49,352 nt of DNA from an uncultured Gemmiger sp. (GCA_947631565.1 CANRLV010000011.1:1-49352); one strand, 5' to 3'; numbered from the stretch's first letter, positions 23,894-33,163 are shown. Translations and numbers: made by a program. Notes: a model not told the origin generated them from the sequence alone.

Positions 23894-26263
23894 ATGAGCA
23901 AAGCAAGTGAAGAAACAACAAAAGGGTTAACCGCAGATGTTTTAAGAGATATTATAGATTATCCAGCAAAACAGAACAAAAAAGTTGATGGGATTACATG
24001 GTTTAAAGAAGATAGCTACAAGGGTACAGATTACGACTGGCTTTCTGCTGCTTTTGAAAAAGCAAGTAAGACGCAAAGCATGGAAAAAAAGGGTACTCCC
24101 GATTTTATTGTTACTAAAGATAATTCCAATATTATTGTCGTTATTGAATGTAAAGCCAAAACTTCTGACCACAGCAAGTATTCGGATTTGGATGATTACA
24201 AGGTTAATGGATTTGGCACATCGAACGACACGGCAAAATATGCAATAAACGGTGCTTTATGGTATGCTTCATTTTTGTCCTATAAATACGACGTTATTGC
24301 CATTGCTGTTTCGGGTCAAACTTTGTTGGAAAACCGAATAACATCGTTTGTTTGGCCAAAAAATGGTAATGTTTCAGATATAGAATTATTGGCTGATGGT
24401 TTATTACAAAATGAGATGCAATCAATCAATAAGTACGAAAAAGAGATCGAGGTCGTTTTAGAAAGATTTGCCGCCACGGAAGCAGAGGTCAAGAAAGAAT
24501 TAAGAAGATATACGCTTTCCTGTGCTAATTTCCTGAGAGCGAACGGCATTGAAGATGACTCAAAAGCGGGTTTTGTTTCGGCCATCATTTTGGGTTTGAC
24601 CAACTCCGAATCAAAATTATATAAAGATACAAAATCGGCTATTGAAACAAAAAGATTCACAAAATCCAAGAAAATCCTATCCGATCAAATTGGGAAAAAT
24701 TCTGTAAAAATGCTAAAAGCCGCCCTATACGGAGACGGCGATGAACTTGAAGATGATTACATAAGAGGTATTTGGGATATAGACAATATACCAAAAGGTA
24801 AAAGAACAGCACTAAAAAAATTCTACAACAATCTTTTGGCAAAAGATGAATTGCTGCGTGCTCCAAAAGGTGAAAACAGGGATTTTTTAGATGGCGATAC
24901 CGTATTATCCCGCTGCATATATTCTCTTTATGAAAATGTTATTGAAGTGCTCGACCATTATAAAGGCATAGATATAATGGGTGAGTTTTATACGACCTTT
25001 CTTCGCTTTACCAAAGGGAACGCAAAAGAAAAAGGTATCGTGTTGACTCCAAAGCATATTACGGAGTTGTTTTGTGATATTGCTGAATATTATTCAGATG
25101 AAAAAATGACAGAAAAAACAAAAATAATTGATATTTGCTGTGGCACAGGAGCTTTCTTGATATCTTCACTTGCAAGGATAAAAGAAAATATTTGGAATGA
25201 AAAAATAAGTGAGTCAAAGAAAAAAGAAAAATACAGCGATGCGCAAGCCAACAGTCTTATCGGTGTGGAAAGAAATCCGTCCATGTATGCTTTGGCTTAT
25301 GCTAATATGCGGTTTCACGGTGACGGCAAGTCGAATTTGTTTAACTGTTCTTCGTTGCTGATCGATTCTTATGCCCCGGTTGACGATAGCGGTAAAACAT
25401 ATCTGAACGATAATGTGAAAATACCACTTCACGAAGCGTTGGCAAGCTTTGGAGATATAGATATAGCTATGATCAACCCGCCGTATTCACTTGACAAAAA
25501 AGAGAATTCATCCTCACAGAATTATAATATCATTTCAAGAAAAGAGGAATGCGAAGGTAAGATTAAAGTCTTAAAGAAAAAACTCTTCCAAGCAAAAAAG
25601 GCTAAAGAAGAATCCGAAATAAAAAAGATTCAAAATGAAATAGAAGAGCAAGACGATTTGATAGAAAAAATAAATAAAGAACTTGAAGATACTCGAATGG
25701 ATGAAGTAGTATTTTCAAAAGGTCAAGATGAATTAGACTTTGTGGCCTCCATGCTGCATTATTTGAAAGTTGGCGGAATAGGCATCGCCATCGTTCCTAT
25801 GTCCTGCGCAAGCAATAGCGGGAAAACACTTAGAACAGAATTATTACAGCACCATACCCTGTTAGCTTGTATGACAATGCCAACCCAATTGTTTTTTGAC
25901 AGCAGAGTTGGTATTCCTACTTGTATCATGGTATTTAAGGCTCATATCAAGCACGATAAAAACAAGGCCGTTTTCTTTGCGAGATGGAAAGATGATGGAT
26001 TTAAGGTCATTCCACACAATGGGAGAAAAGACATTGGCGCGTGGTCCTCAATCAGAACGGAATGGATCGAACAAATAGATGGTACTGCTGAAGCAAATCC
26101 GTATGTTTGGTTAAAGAAAAAAATATCGCCTGCGGATGAAGCATTATCAGAAGCGTATATCGAGACGGATTATACCCAGTTGATGGATGATGATTTTGAA
26201 AGAACTCTTAAAAAATACGCTCTGTTCAAATATATGGAGGATCATGGGATTTTGGAGGAATAA
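23894..26263 (+). CDS. Fused restriction endonuclease-N6-adenine methyltransferase (BcgI-like A subunit)
   Basis: A 789-residue protein. The N-terminal PD-(D/E)xK nuclease signature is GTPDFIV (Asp70) and VIECKAK (Glu85, Lys87). A helical linker follows. The N6-adenine methylase has motif I DICCGTGAF (from Asp413) and motif IV NPPY (528-531). A Lys/Glu-rich coiled coil (about 545-600) is inserted after NPPY, and the target-recognition side lies at the C-terminus. The architecture matches type IIG/IIB enzymes of the BcgI class, where cleavage and methylation share one chain and specificity is in a partner subunit. The ATG follows AAGGAG. Base and codon usage is AT-rich (AAA, GAT, ATT), unlike all neighbours: acquired by transfer. 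Confidence 0.85.
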   Translation: MSKASEETTKGLTADVLRDIIDYPAKQNKKVDGITWFKEDSYKGTDYDWLSAAFEKASKTQSMEKKGTPDFIVTKDNSNIIVVIECKAKTSDHSKYSDLDDYKVNGFGTSNDTAKYAINGALWYASFLSYKYDVIAIAVSGQTLLENRITSFVWPKNGNVSDIELLADGLLQNEMQSINKYEKEIEVVLERFAATEAEVKKELRRYTLSCANFLRANGIEDDSKAGFVSAIILGLTNSESKLYKDTKSAIETKRFTKSKKILSDQIGKNSVKMLKAALYGDGDELEDDYIRGIWDIDNIPKGKRTALKKFYNNLLAKDELLRAPKGENRDFLDGDTVLSRCIYSLYENVIEVLDHYKGIDIMGEFYTTFLRFTKGNAKEKGIVLTPKHITELFCDIAEYYSDEKMTEKTKIIDICCGTGAFLISSLARIKENIWNEKISESKKKEKYSDAQANSLIGVERNPSMYALAYANMRFHGDGKSNLFNCSSLLIDSYAPVDDSGKTYLNDNVKIPLHEALASFGDIDIAMINPPYSLDKKENSSSQNYNIISRKEECEGKIKVLKKKLFQAKKAKEESEIKKIQNEIEEQDDLIEKINKELEDTRMDEVVFSKGQDELDFVASMLHYLKVGGIGIAIVPMSCASNSGKTLRTELLQHHTLLACMTMPTQLFFDSRVGIPTCIMVFKAHIKHDKNKAVFFARWKDDGFKVIPHNGRKDIGAWSSIRTEWIEQIDGTAEANPYVWLKKKISPADEALSEAYIETDYTQLMDDDFERTLKKYALFKYMEDHGILEE

Positions 26264-26267
26264 AAAA

Positions 26268-27371
26268 ATGCTGAAAGGTGTTCAATGGTGCAAATATCAC
26301 TTATATGATTTGTTCTATATTTATTCGGGAAATAAATTCGATAAAAGCAAAATGACAACCTTTGATCCAGCGGTCGATTTTGTGGGCAGGTCAAGTAAAA
26401 ACAATGGTGTTACTGCCTATGTTGATTATGTTGAAGGTGTAAAGCCCTATCCTGCCGGTTGTATGACGATCGCATTAGGCGGCGAATATATAGGTTCTTG
26501 TTTTATTCAGCAACACTCGTTTTATACAAGCCAAAATGTTTTTGTACTATCGGAAAAAGAACCTATGGATGATCGTGTCAAGCTGTTTATCGCTCATTTA
26601 ATAAGGTTTGAAAGCAAACATAATTATATGGCTTTTGCCCGAGAATTAAATTCGCATATAAGAACGGATTTTACAATCAAACTGCCAAGTGTTAAAGAAG
26701 GTGTTTTAGATATTGATTTCATAAAACAATATGTTGATGGCTTCAAGATCGATATCAACTCCATTCCGGATAGCTTTTTAAATGAGGGATATAATAGAGC
26801 CTGTTGGTATATAGATAATATCGATAAGGATCTATTTGATAATGTATATTCAAAATGCAAAGAAAAGAAGCCTGTATCATTACAAGGCAAAAAGTGGGCC
26901 TGTTTTTCTTTGGAAAAAGATTTGGGTATGAAAATTTACAATGGAAAATCCTACAATGCATCTGATTTGGTTGAAGCAGTTGACGAGAATTATGTTTTGT
27001 ATATCACCAGAAAAGATGAACAAAACGGGATTTCAATGTATGTACAACCGCTGGAATACGATGGTTTGGAAAAGGCGAATGCAATTACAATAGGCGATAC
27101 TACAGCAACTATTTTTTATCAAGATCGCAAGTTTATAACAGGACCCCACATGATCGTTTTAAGGGCAGATTGGTTAAATGTATTTACAGCTGAGTTTATT
27201 ATTACTTTGTTGAACAAAGAAAAATACAGATATCCTGTTTTTGGCAGAGCTTTTACAAAAGATCTCATTAAACAAACCAAATTGTACTTGCCAATGGATC
27301 ATAACGGCAACCCTGATTATCAATTTATGGAGGATTATATCAGATCCTTACCGTTCAGTGCAAAGATATAA
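26268..27371 (+). CDS. Restriction-modification specificity subunit (HsdS/BcgI B-like)
   Basis: A 367-residue protein, 4 nt after the fused nuclease-methylase gene with GGAGG upstream. It is read as two similar target-recognition halves. The first is about 1-180 (VQWCKYHLYDLFYIYSGNKFDKSKM...YIGSCFIQQHSFYTSQNVFVL). The second is about 200-367 (KWACFSLEKDLGMKIYNGKSYNASDL...GRAFTKDLIKQTKLYLP). Each half has the pattern of an S-subunit TRD followed by a short helix. It would bind the bipartite recognition site and assemble with the A subunit. It is AT-rich like its partner. The recognition sequence cannot be predicted. Confidence 0.78.
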   Translation: MLKGVQWCKYHLYDLFYIYSGNKFDKSKMTTFDPAVDFVGRSSKNNGVTAYVDYVEGVKPYPAGCMTIALGGEYIGSCFIQQHSFYTSQNVFVLSEKEPMDDRVKLFIAHLIRFESKHNYMAFARELNSHIRTDFTIKLPSVKEGVLDIDFIKQYVDGFKIDINSIPDSFLNEGYNRACWYIDNIDKDLFDNVYSKCKEKKPVSLQGKKWACFSLEKDLGMKIYNGKSYNASDLVEAVDENYVLYITRKDEQNGISMYVQPLEYDGLEKANAITIGDTTATIFYQDRKFITGPHMIVLRADWLNVFTAEFIITLLNKEKYRYPVFGRAFTKDLIKQTKLYLPMDHNGNPDYQFMEDYIRSLPFSAKI

Positions 27372-27401
27372 GTGTGCTTTGCGTGAAATGAAAACATCAC
27401 A

Positions 27402-27434
27402 GAAAGGCGTTGCCCATGCGAAGCCTTTCACTTT
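27402..27434 (+). terminator. Terminator of the restriction-modification operon
   Basis: GAAAGGC (27402-27408) and GCCTTTC (27423-27429), followed by ACTTT; a moderate hairpin. Confidence 0.55.
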
Positions 27435-27576
27435 GAAACCAAAGCAATGCGTATATTCTCTGGCAATGCTTATGAAGATACCCCCTGACTGTCCAGACAC
27501 GTCTGATCCATCGTTAAAAATCGGAAGATATCCTTCTCCGTTTGGCAAGCTTGCCAACGACAAACCTAAAGGCAAA

Positions 27577-27614
27577 AAAGCAGGAAAGCCGCCGTTACGC
27601 GGCTTTCCTGCTTT
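27577..27614. terminator. Bidirectional terminator between the island and the L,D-transpeptidase gene
   Basis: A 16-bp perfect stem: AAAGCAGGAAAGCCGC (27577-27592) with GCGGCTTTCCTGCTTT (27599-27614). It lies between convergent genes. Confidence 0.88.
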
Positions 27615-27696
27615 CCTCTCAAAAGGGGCGCGATAGGCCACTCCCTCATATCCGCCAAGGCCGATGGATCTTAAAATGCCTTATCGGTCTGTCAGC

Positions 27697-28896
27697 TCAC
27701 CCGCGGGTGCCCTCAACGCTGGAATCGGTGCTGAAGCCCTGCAGGTCGGTGGGGTTGAGGTCGGCGTTCCAGGTGCCGGCCGCCTCCTCGGCGGCCTGGT
27801 CGGCCTTGGCGGTCTCGCTCAGGATGGTGGTGCCGCGGCGGTATTCGGCCGGCCAGGGGTTGTCGGGGTTGGGGTCGGTGGGGTCCCAGCCGCGCAGCGT
27901 CTCGTCCGCGGGGTCGGTGTGGATGGTGCCGGGCTTGCCCATAGGGCCGGGGTCGTCGGCGATGTCATAGATGACGACCGGCGTGCCAATGGGGCAGTGG
28001 GTGTAGATCCAGCGCACGTCCCGCACGGCCAGGCGGATGCAGCCCAGCGACACCGGCTTGCCCAGGTCATTGTACTGGTCGTACTCCAAATCGTCCTGGT
28101 GCTGGGTGTAGTACGGCACACTGTGGAACAAAATGCTGTTGACGATGCGGGTGGCGTACTGCCCGTAGCAGGGGCCGTAGAGCAGCTGCCAGCCGTACTT
28201 GATGGGGGTGTAGAAGTAGCCGGCCGGGGTGTCGGGTCCGGTCGAGCAGACCATGGCCATATAGGGCACGGTGTAGCGGCCGTCGCTGTCCGCCGTGTAG
28301 ACGGTGACGGTGTCGGCCGCGCGGTTGACGGCGATCAGGTAGGGGTAACCGTCCGGCAACTGCATACCGGCCGTGTCCTGCCAGCGGCTGATGGCATCGA
28401 GCGCGCTGTTGCGGTCGGCACGCACGCCGTCGACGCTGGCGGTAAAGCCCTGGCTCTGGTAGACGGGGTCGGCCTCCAACTGGTCCATCAGCGCCTTGCC
28501 GGCGGCGTTCCAGCCGTCGGGGTCATGGATGACGGCGGGGGTGCCGGTGCACAGGGCCTCGGTCTCGGCGGTCACAGCCGCGATGCGGTCCTCGGCCGTG
28601 GTGCGGCTGACGCCGGCCGCCGCGGCCAGCGCCTCCTCATCAATGGGGGGCGGGGTCACCTCGGGCGTGGCCTCCGGCTGCGGCGCTTCGTCCGCCGCCG
28701 CATTGCCGGCGGTGCCGGCATCCGGCTTGTCGGCCCCGGCGTCCCGCAGGAGCACCCACAAAAGGATGCCCGCCGCCACCAGCACGGCGGCGCCGATGCC
28801 GGCGTATTGCAGCAGCTTTTTGCGCTTGGCCGCCTCGGCCAGCTTTTGGCGGCGGTAGGAAAACTGCCCGGAATTGTTCTGCGGGCTCTTGTCCAT
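27697..28896 (-). CDS. L,D-transpeptidase (YkuD domain), membrane anchored
   Basis: A 399-residue cell-wall cross-linking enzyme. A short cytoplasmic N-terminus is followed by one membrane helix (LLQYAGIGAAVLVAAGILLWVLL, about 29-51) and an acidic/Pro linker. The C-terminal YkuD domain begins near LIAVNRAADTVTVY. Catalytic motifs are ILFHSVPY (His) and SLGCIRLAVRDVRW with the nucleophilic Cys. It acts outside the membrane on peptidoglycan. GGAAGGAGG precedes the ATG. Confidence 0.92.
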   Translation of the reverse strand: MDKSPQNNSGQFSYRRQKLAEAAKRKKLLQYAGIGAAVLVAAGILLWVLLRDAGADKPDAGTAGNAAADEAPQPEATPEVTPPPIDEEALAAAAGVSRTTAEDRIAAVTAETEALCTGTPAVIHDPDGWNAAGKALMDQLEADPVYQSQGFTASVDGVRADRNSALDAISRWQDTAGMQLPDGYPYLIAVNRAADTVTVYTADSDGRYTVPYMAMVCSTGPDTPAGYFYTPIKYGWQLLYGPCYGQYATRIVNSILFHSVPYYTQHQDDLEYDQYNDLGKPVSLGCIRLAVRDVRWIYTHCPIGTPVVIYDIADDPGPMGKPGTIHTDPADETLRGWDPTDPNPDNPWPAEYRRGTTILSETAKADQAAEEAAGTWNADLNPTDLQGFSTDSSVEGTRG

Positions 28897-28947
28897 AGGG
28901 GGTGCCTCCTTCCCGTATTTGCAGCGTCCTGTATGCAGTATTGCGTG

Positions 28948-30138
28948 TCAGCGGCGCGGGTATTCGGTCGCGACGAAACGTTCCAGCGCCGCAAAGCTGC
29001 GGCGGACCTTCTCGGTGGGGATACAGTAGGCCATGCGAAACCACCCCGGGCAGCCGAAGCTGTCACCCGGAACAAGCGCCAGGTCGTACTTTTTGGCCTT
29101 CTCACAGAAGGCGACGGAATCCGCCTCCAGCGCCTTGGGGAAGATGTAGAACGTCCCGCCCGGCCGCTGCACGGTAAAGCCAAGCTTGCGCAGCTCGGCA
29201 TAAATGAGCTCCATATTCTCGGCGTACACACCAAGGTCGCTGGTGTCCTCCAGGCATTCGGCGACGGCCAGCTGGATGAGGCTGGCCGGGCAGTTGTGGC
29301 CGGTGCCGCGGCTGATCTGGGCAAACATCGCCACCAGCTCATCGGCGCCCTCGCAGGCGGGGTGCACGGCCACATAGCCGATGCGCTCGCCGGGGATGCT
29401 CAGGCTCTTGGAGAAGGAATAGCACATCAGCGTGTCGGCATAGTATCGGGCGGGGCAGGGCACGGTACCGCAATAGGAAATTTCACGGTAGGGCTCGTCG
29501 GAGATCAGGAAGATATGATGCCCGTACCGCGCGCCGGCCGCCGTGAGCAGCGCGGCCAGCCTTTGCAGCGTCTCCTCGCTGTAGACGGCGCCGCTGGGGT
29601 TGTTGGGGCTGTTGATGAGCACGGCGGCGGTGTTTTCATCGAGCAGGGCCTCCAGCGCGGCAAAATCGATCTGGAAATCCTGCGTGCGCGGCGGCACGAC
29701 GCGCAGCTCAAGCCCCGCGCCGGTGACGTAGGGCCCGTATTCCGGGAAAAAGGGCGCCGCGGTGATGACGTTCTGCCCCGGCGTGCCGACGGCGCGCAGC
29801 GCGTGGGCCAGCGCCCCGGCCGCGCCGCTGGTCATGAAGATGTGCTCGCCCCTCCAGGGCAGCCCGAAGCGCCGCTGCAGGCTGGCGGCGACGGCGGCGC
29901 GCACGCCGGGCAGCGTGAGTGAGGGACTGTAGCCGTGCAGGGCGACGGTGTCGGGGTTTTTGAGCAGCCTTTGGCAGACGGCGGTGAAATGCGCCGGGCA
30001 GGGCACGCTGGGGTTGCCCAGCGAATAGTCGAAGACGTTGTCGTAGCCGATCTCGGCCCCGCGGGCGGTGCTCCATTCGCTGAGCTGGCGGATGACCGAG
30101 CGTTCTTTTAACATATCGATGTATCGTTGGTTGAGCAT
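28948..30138 (-). CDS. Pyridoxal-phosphate aminotransferase, class I/II (AspB-like)
   Basis: A 396-residue fold-type I aminotransferase. The substrate loop is DYSLGNPSVPCP, cofactor contacts are in TSGAAGALAHALRA and NSPNNPSGAVYSEET, SDEPYREISY is present, and the PLP lysine is in CYSFSKSLSIPGERIGY. The C-terminal FYIFPKALE and PGDSFGCPGWFRM fit the aspartate/branched-chain-like subgroup. Substrates are not certain. ATG 30138 follows AAAAGGAGGGGGAG. It is co-transcribed with the HAD phosphatase (24-nt gap). Confidence 0.9.
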   Translation of the reverse strand: MLNQRYIDMLKERSVIRQLSEWSTARGAEIGYDNVFDYSLGNPSVPCPAHFTAVCQRLLKNPDTVALHGYSPSLTLPGVRAAVAASLQRRFGLPWRGEHIFMTSGAAGALAHALRAVGTPGQNVITAAPFFPEYGPYVTGAGLELRVVPPRTQDFQIDFAALEALLDENTAAVLINSPNNPSGAVYSEETLQRLAALLTAAGARYGHHIFLISDEPYREISYCGTVPCPARYYADTLMCYSFSKSLSIPGERIGYVAVHPACEGADELVAMFAQISRGTGHNCPASLIQLAVAECLEDTSDLGVYAENMELIYAELRKLGFTVQRPGGTFYIFPKALEADSVAFCEKAKKYDLALVPGDSFGCPGWFRMAYCIPTEKVRRSFAALERFVATEYPRR

Positions 30139-30162
30139 GGACGCTCCCCCTCCTTTTCTGGT

Positions 30163-30819
30163 TTACTGCGGCAGCAGGATGGCGCGCAGCGCCGGCACGT
30201 CGGCGGCAAGCCGTTCGGCGCCGGCGGCGGTGAGCTCCGCTTTGGTCCGGAAGCCCCACAGCACGCCGCAGCACACAAGACCGGCGTTGTGGGCGGTGTG
30301 CACGTCGACGTCGCTGTCGCCCACGAACAGCGTCTTGACCGGGTCGGCGCCGAGCTCTGCCATCAGCGCCAGCACCCCCTGCGGGTCCGGCTTGGTGGGC
30401 ACGCCGGGGCGCGCCCCATGCACGGCGGCAAAGGTGCCGGCGCCGAAATAGTGGGCAACGATGCGCTTGGCGAAGGCATCGTTTTTGTTGGAAAAGACAG
30501 CCTGCTGCACGCCGGCGGCGGCCAGATCGGCCAGCAGCGCCGGGATGCCGGCGTAGGGGTGCGTTTCGTCCATCATGTGGGTGGCATACTCGCCCTCAAA
30601 CTGTGCGAGCGCCGCGGCCAGCGTGGCCGCATCGCGCCGGTCGGGCGGGGCGATGCGCTCGACCAGCTTGGGGATACCGTTGCCCACAAAGCCGCGGTAG
30701 GCCTGCGGCGCGTGCGGCGGCCAGCCGCGGGCGGCACACACCCGCTCGCCGGCGGCGGCCAGGTCGCCCAGCGTATCGAGCAGGGTGCCGTCCAAATCAA
30801 AGATCACGGTGCGGTAAAT
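30163..30819 (-). CDS. HAD phosphatase (phosphoglycolate phosphatase-like), probable AUU start
   Basis: A 218-residue HAD subfamily IA phosphatase. Motif I is VIFDLDGTLLDT with the nucleophilic Asp, motif II/III is VFSNKNDAFAKRI, and motif IV is LFVGDSDVDVHTAHNAG. Likely substrate is phosphoglycolate or a sugar phosphate. The only in-frame ATG/GTG/TTG near the start is GTG 30807, which begins inside motif I and is 21 nt from the nearest ribosome site. ATT at 30819 lies 9 nt after AGAGG and gives IYRTVIFDLDG, the usual N-terminal length for the family. I therefore annotate an AUU start, as known for infC. Confidence 0.85.
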   Translation of the reverse strand: MYRTVIFDLDGTLLDTLGDLAAAGERVCAARGWPPHAPQAYRGFVGNGIPKLVERIAPPDRRDAATLAAALAQFEGEYATHMMDETHPYAGIPALLADLAAAGVQQAVFSNKNDAFAKRIVAHYFGAGTFAAVHGARPGVPTKPDPQGVLALMAELGADPVKTLFVGDSDVDVHTAHNAGLVCCGVLWGFRTKAELTAAGAERLAADVPALRAILLPQ

Positions 30820-30855
30820 GCCGGTCCACCTCTTTTTTGGGTACTTGTATTTTTT

Positions 30856-30884
30856 ATTATAGAGCGCTTTTTGCCAAACGGCAA
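30856..30884 (-). promoter_or_regulatory. Promoter of the HAD/aminotransferase operon
   Basis: TTGCCG (30884-30879), a 17-nt spacer, and TATAAT (30861-30856) on the minus strand. Confidence 0.82.
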
Positions 30885-30947
30885 GAGGGTATCGACCTTT
30901 GTTTGTAAAAAAGCGGCCACAAGGGCTGGATTTTTACAAACGATGTG

Positions 30948-30956
30948 CTACAATAT
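30948..30956 (+). promoter_or_regulatory. Probable extended -10 promoter of uppP
   Basis: TGTGC-TACAAT about 35 nt before the uppP ATG; no good -35. A weak call. Confidence 0.4.
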
Positions 30957-30988
30957 ACAGTAGCATGACCTTATGAAGGGAGCCGGAT

Positions 30989-31888
30989 ATGGAATTTCTG
31001 CTGGAGGTATTGAAGGCCGTTGCCTACGGCGTGATCGAGGGCATCACCGAGTGGCTGCCCATCTCGAGCACCGGGCACATGATCCTGGCCGAGCAGGTGC
31101 TGCAATTCGAGCTTTCCGACGCGTTCATCGAGATGTTCCGCGTCGTCATCCAGCTGGGCGCCATCCTGGCCGTGGTGGTGCTGTACTGGAAAAAGCTGTG
31201 GCCCTTCTGTGCCGACAACGGGCGCGACAGCGGCTTTGCCCGCCACCTGCGCTGGCCGGTGCTGTGGCTGTGGTTCCGCATCATCGCGGCCTGCCTGCCG
31301 GCGGCGGTGCTGGGCATCCTGCTCGATGACTGGATGGACGAACACCTGTACAACAGCGTGGTCGTCGCCCTGATGCTGATTTTGTACGGCGTCGCCTTTA
31401 TTTTGCTGGAGCGCCGCCCGCGCGCGCCCACCACCGTGCGGCTGGGGCGCATCACCTATAAGCAGGCGTTTTTGATCGGCGCCTGGCAGGTGCTGGCGCT
31501 GGTGCCGGGCACCTCGCGCAGCGGCGCCACCATTTTGGGCGGTATGCTCTGCGGGCTGAGCCGGCCGGTGGCCAGCCAGTTCACCTTCTTTCTGGCCATC
31601 CCGGTGATGGCGGGGGCAAGCGGACTCAAGCTGGTCAAGTTTTTTGCCGACGGCAACACGCTGCTGGCCGGCGAGGTCGCGGTGCTGCTGATCGGCTGCC
31701 TGGTGGCGTTCGCGGTGTCGCTGCTGGCCATCCGTTTCCTGATGGACTACGTCAAGCGGCACACCTTCACCGCCTTCGGCTGGTACCGCATCGCCCTCGG
31801 CGTGGTGGTGCTGGCCATCTGGCTGGTGCAGACGGTGCGGGGCGGCGGCAGCGCTCCGGTCCCGACGCCTGCCCCGCCGGCAGTCTGA
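30989..31888 (+). CDS. uppP: Undecaprenyl-diphosphatase (UppP/BacA)
   Basis: A 299-residue membrane phosphatase recycling undecaprenyl pyrophosphate to the monophosphate carrier for peptidoglycan and polysaccharide synthesis; it can give bacitracin tolerance. The active-site blocks are EGITEWLPISSTGHMIL (about 13-29) and LVPGTSRSGATILGGM. About eight membrane helices are visible. GAAGGGAG precedes the ATG. It complements the sugar-transferase pair earlier in the window, which uses the same lipid carrier. Confidence 0.95.
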   Translation: MEFLLEVLKAVAYGVIEGITEWLPISSTGHMILAEQVLQFELSDAFIEMFRVVIQLGAILAVVVLYWKKLWPFCADNGRDSGFARHLRWPVLWLWFRIIAACLPAAVLGILLDDWMDEHLYNSVVVALMLILYGVAFILLERRPRAPTTVRLGRITYKQAFLIGAWQVLALVPGTSRSGATILGGMLCGLSRPVASQFTFFLAIPVMAGASGLKLVKFFADGNTLLAGEVAVLLIGCLVAFAVSLLAIRFLMDYVKRHTFTAFGWYRIALGVVVLAIWLVQTVRGGGSAPVPTPAPPAV

Positions 31889-31903
31889 TTTTGGCAGAGA
31901 AAA

Positions 31904-31942
31904 CCGCCCGTTCCCCCCAGGGGAACGGGCGGCCGCTTTTTC
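31904..31942. terminator. Bidirectional terminator between uppP and the 400-aa gene
   Basis: CCGCCCGTTCCCC (31904-31916) and GGGGAACGGGCGG (31920-31932), with T runs on both sides (TTTTC on minus, CCGCTTTTTC on plus). Confidence 0.88.
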
Positions 31943-31945
31943 AAT

Positions 31946-33148
31946 TCAATAATGCCGGTGGGCGCTGCGCTCCTGCTCGACGGCGAAGAGGATGAAGAAC
32001 ACCGCCATGCCCACGATGGCCGCCCCGGCCAGCACCAGCAGCAGCGCGCGGAAGAAACGGATGTCAAAGCCGCCGCGCAGCGCCTCGGCCACGCTGTCCA
32101 CCCGGCTGGTGCTGCCGGTGGTGGTGTCGGCGCTGGTCAGCGCGCCCTGGGCGGCCTGGGCGGCATCGCTCTCGCCCAATGTGTTGAGCGCGTCGATGAG
32201 CGCCTCCGGCGCCAGCGTGAGCATCCGCACCTCCTCGGCGGTGTAGACGGTCTCGCCGTTCACGGCGCCGATCAGGTAATCCGCCAGCAGCTCGCTGGCC
32301 GCCTGCAGGGCGGGCTGGGCCGCCGGGTCCAGCTGCCATCCGTCCTGCTGCCACAGGCCGTTGATGTACAGCAGCAGCTGCATACCGGTATCGCTGACCA
32401 GCGTGTCATACACCGTCTGCCGGAACGTGCTCTGGCGGCCGGTGTCGGTGGTGCCGAAGCTCAGCCCGATAAAGTTGTAGGCGCGGTCATAATCGGTCAG
32501 GTAGGCGTAATAATCCCGCATCAGGTCCGCCAGGCGCGTGCCCTCGCCGATGCGGGAGCCCAGGACCACGGCGTCCATATCGGCGCGCAGGTCCTCGTCG
32601 CCAAAGCTGCTCAAGGTGCCGTCGTCCGGGATGTTGAAGGTCGCGGCCATCAGGTCCCGGTAGCCGGCCGCGTCGCTTGCCTGCCCCAGGCAGCTCTGGG
32701 CCAGCTGCATACAGTCGCCGCCCCAGCTGCCGGTGATGGGGACGCCGGTGTACACGAGCTCGGTGGCGGCCAGCAGATGGCCGAAGTCGATGTTCTGCCC
32801 GCCGGGCAGCGTGACGCTGCGCACCCCCTGCAGGTCCAGCACCTCGGGCGCCTGCTGCGCCACATACTGCTCAAATTCCGGGTCGCGGGTGCCGGCGGTC
32901 AGCTGCCAGATGGCCGTGTTGTACTCGCCCACGCGCGTGTAGGACAGCGCGAGGTGGATGGGGTCCATCTCCCCGCCGTTCTGCGCGGCGTACTCCTCGG
33001 CCACGGTCTGCAGCCGGTCGATATACCCGAGCAGGGTCTCGTAGTCGGCCGCATGGGCCGGCAGGGCCAGCACGCACACCAGCGCCAGCCCGCACATCAG
33101 GGCCCAAAGCTGCTTTGCGGTCTTCGTTTCGCCCACCTCCGGCATCAT
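31946..33148 (-). CDS. Exported membrane-anchored protein of unknown function (400 aa)
   Basis: An N-terminal signal sequence (LWALMCGLALVCVLALPAHA, cleavage about residue 35) is followed by an extracellular domain of about 315 residues (starting ADYETLLGYIDRLQTVAEEYAA). A C-terminal membrane helix (FFRALLLVLAGAAIVGMAVFFILFA) and a basic tail complete it. I do not recognise a family. The extracellular part contains SWGGDCMQLAQSCLG, vaguely reminiscent of a Cys-peptidase motif, but no matching His is evident. The first ATG pair (33148, 33145) lies only about 10 nt after the predicted transcription start and lacks a ribosome site, so translation may be nearly leaderless. Confidence 0.78.
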   Translation of the reverse strand: MMPEVGETKTAKQLWALMCGLALVCVLALPAHAADYETLLGYIDRLQTVAEEYAAQNGGEMDPIHLALSYTRVGEYNTAIWQLTAGTRDPEFEQYVAQQAPEVLDLQGVRSVTLPGGQNIDFGHLLAATELVYTGVPITGSWGGDCMQLAQSCLGQASDAAGYRDLMAATFNIPDDGTLSSFGDEDLRADMDAVVLGSRIGEGTRLADLMRDYYAYLTDYDRAYNFIGLSFGTTDTGRQSTFRQTVYDTLVSDTGMQLLLYINGLWQQDGWQLDPAAQPALQAASELLADYLIGAVNGETVYTAEEVRMLTLAPEALIDALNTLGESDAAQAAQGALTSADTTTGSTSRVDSVAEALRGGFDIRFFRALLLVLAGAAIVGMAVFFILFAVEQERSAHRHY

Positions 33149-33163
33149 GTGTTGCTTGGTACC

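Noticed and set aside
23834-31904. Exact 16-bp repeat TTTTGGCAGAGAAAAC at about 23834 and 31889 as possible attachment sites
   Set aside because: One such match is expected by chance at this window size, and the interval does not correspond to the compositional island.
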